DNA of 64,000 nt from Amoebophrya sp. A120 (Eukaryota; Sar; Dinophyceae; Syndiniales; Amoebophryaceae): the NCBI GenBank assembly GCA_905178155.1, contig CAJINV010000010.1, forward strand, positions 3,882,599-3,946,598. The letters are read 5' to 3'. The position numbers were made by a program, and so were the translations under genes. The notes beneath the pieces are model-generated. The model worked only from the letters and a program-made list of their open reading frames with translations. It did not search any database and was not told the origin of the DNA. Below are positions 42,620-51,261 of this stretch, one piece after another (the first letter of the stretch is position 1; every line of letters starts with the position of its first letter).

Positions 42620-45600
42620 ATGCCCTCCTCTCCTGCCGGCGGCCCGGAGGCGAAGCTGCGCCCCGGGGAATCGCCGGACGCAGCCGTATCCAATGCAAAA
42701 GTATCGTAGTCGTAGCAATCGCAGTCATGCATTGCAAATCTTTTTCGTAAGGCAATTCCCCATTACAAATTTCGTTTCTCATGCTGAGGAATGCAATTAT
42801 ACGAGTACGATACTTTTGCAATGCATAAGCCGAGGAGCGTGGCAATGAGGCGATGACCGTATCAAACGCAAATATGTTTGGGTGTGGGAGATGAATGCAA
42901 GACTTGTCATGCTTGGCAGAATGGAGAGAAACAAAAGCAAAACCTGGCATGCCTGAAACGATGCATCAAGCCCCTTCGTCTTTGTCATGACACAAACGCA
43001 GTTTCTCATGCGGATTGCGGATGACATACACATAACAGCTCAGTCAAGAACTTGTGTTGTGTGGGGGCTCCAACGAGAAGGCTCAAGGCTGCGCACCATG
43101 CATCACAAATTTCCAGACCTAGAACCGCATTTGCGATCCATAGATCGAAGCGTTTAACAAGTTGGTACATGCGATCGACTATGCATCGCAAAAGTATCGT
43201 ATTTAGTAGTAATTGCATTACAAATTAGCTCAGCATGACAAATGGAATCTGTCACGCGGATTTACCTAATAAAGAACTAGATTTGTAATGCATAATTGCG
43301 ATAATTTCTACGACTTTTGCAATGCATATCGACGGGGAGCGATCCAAGATCAAGCAGTCTTGGACCAGCGTAAACGAGCAGTACCAGAAGACCCAGCAAT
43401 TCTGCAACGAATTGAAGCAAGAGACAGAGCAGTGGATCCAGGGCGAAAAAGCAAAAATCGAGGCGGCGTGGCAGGAGATCGAGGCGACAAGGAACATATG
43501 CATTGCAAAAGTATCGCACTCGTATAAACGCATGACAAATTTCCTCAGCATTACAAATGTAAATTTGTAATGCGGATTCGCCTTGATTGCTAGATTTGTA
43601 ATGCATGCCTGCGATTACTACGAGTACGATACTTTTGCACAGGATAGAACAGTCTGAAAGTGCTGGACTCGAGCGATGACACCTTGCTCAAACTCAGCTG
43701 CTCCGGAGTGAATTTCCAATTGAGAAAAGGTATTATATTATTTCAAGCACAGGCGCTTGAAGGATTATAGTTGTCGTTTTCGTGCATAATTCTTAACATA
43801 CACGGGAGACCGTCGAGACGCACGATTTGTAGTGAAGATGCACAGGCACAAGAATTGGTATTGGAATATAATCTGCACAACGTCAACATCAACGTCAAAA
43901 ATTTCTAAAACCCTAGGTGCCCTCGCTTTCGTCCCGGATTCCCATCTGAATGCGCTGTTTGCGGCAGAAAGCTCGCTGAAGAAGGACGCAGACGGCCGAT
44001 ACGTGCTGGATTTCAATCCCGAATGCTTCGCTCTCATTCTGGATTACGTGAAAAACAAAGCGCTAGCACCGGACAAAAGTACAACTGATGTTGACATTGA
44101 GATTGCCATGCCGATCGTGAATTTTTGTTTGCGCATCATCATGCGCATGACATACCACATTTCTGCGACTGCGTGTTTCACTGCATCAGGAACTGTTTGA
44201 AATCAAAGGTACCGTCGTCCCCATACCACCGATACCCGCAGAGCAAAGAACAAATATGATAGTCGTGCACAGCCCCCCGCCTCTGCTTCCCATTCGAGTG
44301 GCATGAGCAGTATATCGAAACACCAGTAAACATGGAGCCTGTGGTGCATGACATGAACAATGCCCTAGACCGAATGTAGTACAACTACGTGGAGGGCTTG
44401 CGGAATCATTTGTCGTGCAGACTGTGCCATCAAAGGGCGTGAACTGGATCTGGCTTTTTGCGCGACAACTGAGGGGGAAAGGGGGTTGTGCACTCTCATA
44501 ACGAACATGGACTTGCTGTGCGAAGCCTTGAAATAAGAACTGCAAATAGAAAGTCGTTTCTACTTGGGTCTGAAATGAATAAGCCTGTTATGCTGAGTTG
44601 TGCTGAGAGAGTTATCGATGAAATAAAGCCGCATACGCACACCACGAGCTGCATTTGGGCATGATAATTAAAGTAAGACGTAAAAAGAAATACAAGTCGC
44701 ACCAGTTTTTAAGTACTCTATTTTCCAGACCCAGTTCCACTCGATGAATATTTGCAATGCACAGGGAATTTACGTACTTCCTCCCCCCAAACGAGATGGT
44801 GAAGAATCACGGGACTAGTTTGATTGTCACATCAAACATATCCTACGTAAAAACGTCCTAATACCATAGTCAAGGTGGGAGATCTGCAACACAAATCTCC
44901 AAGTTTTGGGAGTTCTGCATGACAGGTTTCCATCTGCAGCGTACTGCTGGTTAGAAAGGAAAGCCGCATGTGAAAGCCATGCGCTGACGCTGTTTACAGC
45001 AATAAGTACAAATTCCAGAACACGACTGGAAATGCCTCTCAGTCTCAAGGAGATGCGCATTACAAATTTTCCTGTCACTGAACATTTGCATGACAACTCT
45101 GGGGTGCGGACGCTTTTACACAGGATAAAACACCGCGGAAAGCACGCACGACGGCTGGCAGTTGATCTCGGCGGCACACCCCTTGCGAAACAGCAGAAGA
45201 GGCTACTTCGAGGCGAAGGTATATGAATGTGAAGTCTGTGCATGATGACAAGATCTTCTTGTGATGCCCGTCTGTGCATAGACAAATAGAAAGTTAAAGC
45301 TCAGCACTGTGACTGTCAGTCAGCTTCTCTATCGGCAAAAATGAACCAGATCGAATCCAATTCGGACCCCCGTGGTGGCCTGGCGATCGGCGTGACCGCT
45401 GTGCAGCCGAGTGGTGATACGATCCACCAGCTGAAGCAGAAATTTGGTGTACTTTACAACAGCAACAACGGGGTGATCGACGCGGATTGCACGGGAACGA
45501 CGGACGTTACGAAGCAGGTCATGTTTAAGGAGGGCTCGGTCATCGGGTGCGAGTACAACCCGGATACCTTCCTGGTCCGGTGGTTTTTCTATGACAGTGC

Positions 45601-45961
45601 ACAACTCCCCCTCCCCCACATTGGTATAGCATCAACGGCAATACAAGCATCATCAAAAGTGCCGGCTTTGCATGACAAAGTTGCACTGGAGTGTAGTGCT
45701 ATTTGGGGTACCAGAACTTGTCATGCAAACAGTGCCAAGGAAGAGGCAAGTGGTGGATTCGGTATTTTGCGTGACAAATGAGGGGGAGGGGGAGTTGTGC
45801 ACTCTCATACTTTCAACTCCCAGCTTATCGGCAGCTGCTCCGTGAAAGCGGAAAAAACGGACAAGTTTGCGGTGGTCTACCCAGTGTTCGGGCTCTACGC
45901 GAAGGGACAGAAGATAAAAATCGACTTCCAGGCCCTGCTGCCGCCGAGTGCGTCCAGTTGA
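42620..45961 (+). CDS. Coiled coil-BTB(KCTD-like)-SPRY protein
   Basis: Twelve exons (42620-42686, 42833-42859, 43148-43179, 43334-43496, 43652-43729, 43917-44116, 44190-44254, 44506-44533, 44769-44838, 45133-45218, 45350-45589, 45815-45961) sum to 1203 bp, 400 residues; nine introner-type introns counting the decayed one, and GT-AG introns at 43730, 44117 and 45219. Residues about 45-95 form a charged coiled coil (Q-Y-Q-K-T-Q-Q-F ... I-E-A-A-W-Q-E-I-E). A T1/BTB-like fold follows (L-L-K-L-S-C-S-G-V-N-F ... L-A-F-V-P-D-S-H-L-N-A-L-F ... I-L-D-Y-V). A SPRY domain closes it (D-G-W-Q-L-I-S-A ... R-R-G-Y-F-E-A-K-I ... V-I-G-C-E-Y-N ... Y-P-V-F-G-L-Y). A TAA at 44534 looks like a stop, but it is the mutated first codon of an introner. 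The role is probably a Cullin-3 type adaptor. Confidence 0.82.
42687..42827. mobile_element. Introner, family B
   Basis: Ends TATCCAATGCAAAAGTATCG and CGATACTTTTGCAATGCATA; perfect AGCCG duplication. Confidence 0.95.
42860..43142. mobile_element. Introner, family A
   Basis: Ends TATCAAACGCAAATATGTTT and GAACCGCATTTGCGATCCATA-like; duplication GACCG/GATCG. Confidence 0.88.
43180..43328. mobile_element. Introner, family B
   Basis: Ends TATGCATCGCAAAAGTATCG and CGACTTTTGCAATGCATA; perfect TCGAC duplication. Confidence 0.94.
43497..43646. mobile_element. Introner, family B, reverse orientation
   Basis: Ends TATGCATTGCAAAAGTATCG and CGATACTTTTGCACAGGATA; perfect GAACA duplication. The CAGGATA end is on the right here, opposite to the copy at 51409. 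Confidence 0.95.
43730..43916 (+). other. Canonical GT-AG intron
   Basis: GTATTA donor and CCCTAG acceptor, 187 bp, phase 1, inside the BTB domain. Confidence 0.8.
44117..44189 (+). other. Short GT-AG intron
   Basis: GTGAAT donor and CATCAG acceptor, 73 bp, phase 0. Inferred because reading through hits a stop at 44198. Confidence 0.6.
44255..44500. mobile_element. Introner, family F
   Basis: Ends TATGATAGTCGTGCACAGCC and GGGTTGTGCACTCTCATA; duplication ACAAA/ACGAA. Confidence 0.88.
44534..44763. mobile_element. Introner, family A, decayed ends
   Basis: Left TAAGAACTGCAAATAGAAAG, right TGAATATTTGCAATGCACA; flanks TGAAA/GGGAA. Removal joins the BTB half to the SPRY half in frame, and the TAA at its edge is a false stop. 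Confidence 0.7.
44839..45127. mobile_element. Introner, family D
   Basis: Ends TATCCTACGTAAAAACGTCC and GGACGCTTTTACACAGGATA; perfect AAACA duplication. Confidence 0.93.
45219..45349 (+). other. GT-AG intron in the SPRY domain
   Basis: GTATAT donor and AACCAG acceptor, 131 bp, phase 0; gives the SPRY strand G-Y-F-E-A-K-I. Confidence 0.7.
45590..45809. mobile_element. Introner, family F
   Basis: Ends TATGACAGTGCACAACTCCC and GGAGTTGTGCACTCTCATA; duplication TTTTC/CTTTC. Confidence 0.9.
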
Positions 45962-47625
45962 GGTGCGACACGGGGCGGGGACAGCTACTTACTTTGATGT
46001 GTCGGAATAGATGAAGGTGAAATTAAGAAATGCCCTGGTATTCATACAAATTTCTACACTCTCCTCCTTTAGGTTCATTGTACAAACTGACACCCAATCT
46101 CAATCTATCTGTAAAAAAGCTCCAGCAACAAGAGCTTCTATTCCTTGCTACACTATTGGTAGTACCCGATAATTTCTGTATGATGCTAGTTTGCAAAAGA
46201 GAATGAGGAAATTTTCCTAGAATCATCCTGGATACTTAAATCAAATGTAGTTTTCCTGTCCGATGAAGGTTTATTGAACTGGATGCTGAATCTGAAACCC
46301 AGAACCCACGACAAGATTGATTCTTGGGGTGGCGTGTAAGAATGTAAATGAAGATTCCAAATGTACCTTGCAAGTATTACTTCCGAACTACAAGCGGGCA
46401 CGCAATGCCCGCAAGTACAAAGTCATCTTTGTTGGCTCTTCTGAGCAACTTAGTGACATCGGTTTTATCGGGAGCACGACCAGTCTCTGTTGCATCTTGC
46501 AGATCACGCGTGCTGCTCCTGACCCGAGTGTTCTTTTTTCCCAGTTGTGATCATAAAAACAGGCTCCGCTTCTCAGGTTGTAGCACTTATTTTCGTGTTG
46601 GTGCACGCCGGTCGGTCCAGGAGAGGCATTTGCTCGTTTTCTCATCGATCCAGTGCTGATCTTCGGTTTGTGATGTCGTGCCAGAAGAATTCTTGATAAA
46701 AATAAGGATTTGGAAGTTCATGATGGACGCGTTCACGTTTTGATTGTGGCAAAAACGTGCCTGAAATCTTGCCAACGTTTGCTTCCACTGTCGTAGTGCG
46801 TCTGCGTTTCCTGACTACGACAGGGATTTGCCGCCCTTTCGAGCGCCTACAAGACGATAAAAGCAGCCGTCAGTGGAGGTCTGTTCGTATCTAGACACGG
46901 CGGGACGCTGACTTGAGCCAGCGAAAACCCCTCTTCGGCGGAGGATAATTCCAGTTTTAGGTCGTATCTGGAGACGAACACGCGTCCGAAGCCGCGGCCC
47001 CGCACCCACCTACACGGAGGCTTGATTGGCGCCGCGCAGATCAACTTCGCCAAAGTTTATTGAGATTGACCCCCGAAAAGATCCCAAAAAGAAAAAAAGA
47101 CGGCAAGGGACAAAAAAGAAACAGCCGCGCCCCATTTCTGTGCACGATCCCAAAAGAAAAAAAGACGGCAGGGACATTCATTTTTTTTGCCGCAGGGGCC
47201 GGGGGTCAACATACATGTTCCACATCTCGGGCCTCCCGTTTCCCTGACCGAAATCTCGCGCTGCACGAATTTCGCGTCTTTGCCGGGGACAGTAAACGTC
47301 GACCGGGGAGCGGTTTCCGAGCGGGACAGAACTGTTTGACGCCTTGGCAAGGGCTGTTCCTGATCCCAGACGAGCACGACGTCGTGTCTGAAGACGAACG
47401 TGCGAACGAGCGACGCGGCCCGCGCAACAGAACCAGGACGCCAGTTTACGCCTGGCATCCATCGATTCTGCTCCAGCCAAACCACTGGAAAGCGCAGAAA
47501 AACGGGAAAAACCGGGAGAAAGCAACAAGGCAACAGATAGAGATCAGCAGTTTTTAGGTGTAAACGGCAAGCAGCAGCATAGCGAAACAAACGCGCGAGG
47601 GCGAGGGGTATAGAGCTGGAAGTGA
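45962..47625. other. Repeat-rich spacer
   Basis: No supported gene. It contains one copy of the 55-bp dispersed repeat (46637-46690) and a GATCCCAAAAAGAAAAAAAG-type segment twice (about 47085 and 47147). ORFs on both strands of 47057-47590 overlap and have no motif. Confidence 0.45.
46637..46690 (+). repeat. Dispersed 55-bp repeat, copy 1
   Basis: TTCTCATCGATCCAGTGCTG, then ATCTTCGGTTTGTGATGTCG and TGCCAGAAGAA. Same segment at 48866 and 50549. Confidence 0.9.
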
Positions 47626-48924
47626 ATGGTCACGCTGTTGCCTCCGCTTGAAGAAGACGAACACCTCCACACACAGGACTCCGTATCAAGCAGACGCCTC
47701 GACACTGCGATATGCGCGTCACGGCCCGTTGCCATGTCTCCGGCTTCGGGCGACGTTGCAATGAACATTAGCGACGACACGAAGAACAGGAGATCAACGC
47801 TAACCGCGCGCTTCGGACCATCGAGCAGCTGGGCGGGCCAGCAGGACGATCGCCCGGAGTCGTCGATACCGCTGTTCCAGGCTAAAGGCACCTGTGCCAG
47901 CGCTAGTCCGTGGCTTCGCGACGAAACTGTTTTCCCGCAAGCAGCTGTACGGCGGAACGTAGACTCTACGTTGTTGGACCTGAACAACAGATTTGTAGCT
48001 GGTCCGTCGTCATCCTCCTACGCCCTAGCAACAACAGGGTCGTCGCGGGCAGCCCAGCGATCGCAGCCTGTGTCCGTAATAGACATCTCCACCCCCTCCC
48101 CGAAAAGACAAGCTTCAGTGCAGAACACAGAGTTCTGCGGACCTGCCCCCAACCCTGATACGAGCATGGGGGGCGGACGATACAAGAACGACTGGAGCAG
48201 AGCCGCAGGGAGCGGGAACGCGGGGCGAGGCTACGGCAGACAGGGGCGCGACTGGTACGACGGGAACGACCGCTACAACGAAGCCAGAGGTGGCCGTGGC
48301 CGCGACCACTCGAACGACCGCGATTGGCGACACCATGAACGTGGGGAGGGTGACCGTGGAACCAGATACCACGGTGACCGTGACCAGCAGGAAGGTGGAT
48401 TTGACAGCAACAGAGACAACTACCACAGCCCAACCCGCCGAGGGCATCCGCACTACCAGGTGCAGGGGAGCAGCAGCAACAACAGCAACAACGCCTCGCA
48501 CCGACCTCCATCTGCCCGTCGAGATGAGGAGATTGAGCGCCCGGGGAGAGGAAGAGGAAGGCGAGGGGGGAAAGGGAACGGCAAGCGGGGTGGCAAGCCG
48601 GAGCGGCGTGAGATCCGCACTGACATTCCGGCCCCAGACTGGCGAGTTTGCTCCAGCGGGGAGTCTGAGGGATGGGTAAGCCACGTCGTGGAGCGGGACA
48701 ACTACGGCTTCATCGTACCACGCAAGCGGCTCGAGTATAACGAGTGGAAAGCAGGACTTGACGCCGACATCAAAGCCACCGAGGTGGAGCTGCAGGACGT
48801 TTACCACGCTACGATTATGTTCCACTACAACCAGGTCCTGCAAGGCACCCCGGCCCGCCCGCGCATTTCTCATCGATCCCGTGCTGATCTTCGGTTTGTG
48901 ATGTCGTGCCAGATGAAGTTGTAG
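47626..48924 (+). CDS. Arg/Gly-rich putative RNA-binding ORF
   Basis: A 432-codon uninterrupted ORF. Residues about 185-330 are rich in Arg, Gly, Asp and His (R-G-G-R-G-R-D-H, G-R-G-R-R-G-G-K-G), an RGG-like region typical of RNA-binding proteins. Near residue 350, G-W-V-S-H-V-V-E-R-D-N-Y-G-F-I-V resembles a cold-shock-like strand pair. The last 20 residues and stop come from the dispersed 55-bp repeat. It has no introner, unlike nearby genes of similar length. It could be a mobile-element ORF1/gag-type protein or a cellular gene. Confidence 0.45.
   Translation: MVTLLPPLEEDEHLHTQDSVSSRRLDTAICASRPVAMSPASGDVAMNISDDTKNRRSTLTARFGPSSSWAGQQDDRPESSIPLFQAKGTCASASPWLRDETVFPQAAVRRNVDSTLLDLNNRFVAGPSSSSYALATTGSSRAAQRSQPVSVIDISTPSPKRQASVQNTEFCGPAPNPDTSMGGGRYKNDWSRAAGSGNAGRGYGRQGRDWYDGNDRYNEARGGRGRDHSNDRDWRHHERGEGDRGTRYHGDRDQQEGGFDSNRDNYHSPTRRGHPHYQVQGSSSNNSNNASHRPPSARRDEEIERPGRGRGRRGGKGNGKRGGKPERREIRTDIPAPDWRVCSSGESEGWVSHVVERDNYGFIVPRKRLEYNEWKAGLDADIKATEVELQDVYHATIMFHYNQVLQGTPARPRISHRSRADLRFVMSCQMKL
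48866..48924 (+). repeat. Dispersed 55-bp repeat, copy 2
   Basis: TTCTCATCGATCCCGTGCTG, then ATCTTCGGTTTGTGATGTCG and so on to GAAGTTGTAG; it supplies the C-terminus of the ORF at 47626. Confidence 0.92.
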
Positions 48925-49647
48925 TTAACGCTGGACCGCCCGGTGTAAAAATAAATTCAAAATGATTTCAAACTGAATTCAAAATGTAAGGGTTTTCGAA
49001 AATCCGTTTATTTTTGCGGAATTTGCATAGCAGTCGGACACGAAGATTCCGCACAACATGACTGGGTTATTAGGGCGCTGCTTGAGGAGGATTTTGTTCA
49101 CACGATTAGGAGGAAACCGTATCCGGGGCTGCGTGTGGCTTCTATGCACAGAAGCTTCAACATCCTGACCAGAGTTGCGATCACCTGCAGCTGAACCAGC
49201 ATAGATACAGGGTGAGGCAAATCGGGGCGCCATCGCGAAGAAGCTTCTAGAACCGACGCCAACCTTTAGGCGGGGCGGCCTGCGATCGCAATTTCTTTCT
49301 CCTCGTCCACCAACACCACCCTCGACCATCACGCTTTTATGTCTACCTAGCATCAGAAATTATCCACTTATAAATAAAAGTATTTATCTATGTGTCGACA
49401 GCACAGCAGTAATTTTGCAGCCACTTGAATCGATTGCATACCCCGCGCGAAGCCAGTCAAGCTGGTATCGAGTGCCTTCCAACCGAATCCAAGGAGCGCA
49501 TCACGGAGGACGAAGTACGAGCAGCGGTTTGGACTGGAAGTGGACGAGCACCGGCGGCACGGGAGGGGCGTCAGCATTTTGCTCAACCCGCAGTATGCGA
49601 AGAGGGGCGGTCTTGAGCATGCAGAACAAGCTTCATGATGCGACTGT
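48925..49647. other. Spacer with possible nuclease fragment
   Basis: One frame near 49515-49635 reads G-R-G-V-S-I-L-L-N-P-Q-Y-A, a phrase seen in LINE endonucleases; too short to call. Confidence 0.3.
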
Positions 49648-50571
49648 TTGGAGTTGGACCCGACCGAAGCAGACGTGAAACAAACAGGGCGATGCCAGCG
49701 CTCTTCTTCGCATGGATTCATTGCAGCTACAGCACTAGGCAGTGGCGCAACATTTTTCGAAAATGCAGGCGGGCGTCCTTGCGATTGGACCGGACTGCTA
49801 CTTCTGGCAGATATGGTTCTGACCCACATCTCAACAAGCCTACTCGCGGCCGGTCGCGGAAAGTTAACAGCACCGTCGGGAAATAATAACGCCGCAAGCA
49901 CAGGCCCGAAAACTAGCGAGGCACTTACCGTCGACTTCTCCCGGGGGACCAGCAAGCCTGGCCCCGGTTGCCACGTAGTCCCCCTTCCTTCCCATTGCGA
50001 GCAGCATGGAGTCGGAACATCGTTGGAGGAGGGAGCCTATCTGTATTTATTGAAGGTGGGGGCGGATCCGGTCGCATGGGAGAAGCAGGTGAACGCTGTG
50101 GGGCGACTGGTTGGCAACCATCAGCTTTCGGTGCAGGCCAAGATCATGCAGGAGTTGCCCTCCCGTCTGCACGTGCCGGTCGGCCCAGATCGACAGCTTT
50201 TGCTGCTGCCACCTGAAGCAAACAACGGCCTCATGAATAAGTACACCAAGGCATTCAAGCAGTACCTCGTCGGGACTCCGTATGGCCTGCGCAGATCCTC
50301 GGAAACGGGAACAGAGAAGGAGCGGGAGGTCGCCTCCGCGTTGCAGAGGCTCAGCATTGATGTCGATGCTCGGGGGCAGAAGCAGTTGACATTCGTCTTC
50401 ACAGATGACGAGCTGCACCAACATGGCGGCGCAGACAAGGCGAAACTGGCAATGTTGGGCGTCATGCAATCAGTTACGAGGGGGATACGGCCTATCAGTT
50501 TTTCCCGGTGGATCCGGAGTGGCGATGACTTGAGCCGCATCGTGATCGTTTTCTCATCGATCCCGTGCTGA
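49648..50571 (+). CDS. Unrecognised ORF ending in the dispersed repeat
   Basis: 307-codon ORF with no introner. The middle has E-E-G-A-Y-L-Y-L-L-K-V-G-A-D-P-V-A-W and R-L-H-V-P-V-G-P-D-R-Q-L-L-L-L-P-P; no family recognised. The start is uncertain (an alternative ATG is at 49813). Its last residues come from the 55-bp repeat in a different frame from that of the ORF at 47626, which argues that the repeat was added to both independently. Confidence 0.35.
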   Translation: MELDPTEADVKQTGRCQRSSSHGFIAATALGSGATFFENAGGRPCDWTGLLLLADMVLTHISTSLLAAGRGKLTAPSGNNNAASTGPKTSEALTVDFSRGTSKPGPGCHVVPLPSHCEQHGVGTSLEEGAYLYLLKVGADPVAWEKQVNAVGRLVGNHQLSVQAKIMQELPSRLHVPVGPDRQLLLLPPEANNGLMNKYTKAFKQYLVGTPYGLRRSSETGTEKEREVASALQRLSIDVDARGQKQLTFVFTDDELHQHGGADKAKLAMLGVMQSVTRGIRPISFSRWIRSGDDLSRIVIVFSSIPC

Positions 50572-50608
50572 TCTTCGGTTTGTGATGTCGTGCCAGATGA
50601 AGTTGTAG
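50549..50608 (+). repeat. Dispersed 55-bp repeat, copy 3
   Basis: Matches copy 2 across TTCTCATCGATCCCGTGCTG to GAAGTTGTAG. Confidence 0.92.
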
Positions 50609-51261
50609 ATGGTAGACCAAGAACTACGCTGATCAAGCTCGTTCTGGTGTACAGAAGAACGATCCATGTCGTGCAGTTGTGATTCAGATCAAGCAGTTTG
50701 CAGTTCTACTTGATGCCATACCTACACGGCGAAGATCTGACACAACGTGAGGATGATCTTTCTGGAAGTGAGAAGGTCAGCCCAGCACAAGTGGTTCTGC
50801 GTCAACTACGAACGTGTGGCTGTATCCTGCTTGTTGCTTATTTGTCATTACCATCTTCAAGGCGAACTTCGTGCGCAAATCCGGACTGTGAAACACTTTT
50901 AACTGTAATGAAAGAGCCTTCTCGGCTTGTCAATTGGTAGCTTGCTTCTCTTCAAAGAGGCAATGTTATAGACAACATTTCTAATTTACAACTCACAGCG
51001 ACAAACACTGACACTGAGTAGAAATTTACTACGACGTTTTTGGCGACATGATTTACTTATTTACATTCAACAAAAATCACGAACTTTGAGTTTCTCTTCT
51101 GGCTTACGTAACAAAAATCAAAACTATTATTTCGTATACGAGCCGTTTCCAATTCCATCCCCCTACACGTTACCTCCCCACTCGTCCCCTCCCCGAAAAA
51201 AAAAATAACTACACACACGACTACGTGTTATGTTTGACACAAGAAGAAGAGCAACTTGAAA
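50609..51261. other. Intergenic region
   Basis: No gene seen; A+T-rich before the next start. Confidence 0.45.

Noticed and set aside
44190-44536. Stop codon TAA ending a separate BTB gene at 44536
   Set aside because: The TAA is the mutated start of a family A introner; skipping it joins in frame to the SPRY half.
49368-49955. 195-codon minus-strand ORF
   Set aside because: Shadow of the + strand ORF at 49648, with no motif of its own.
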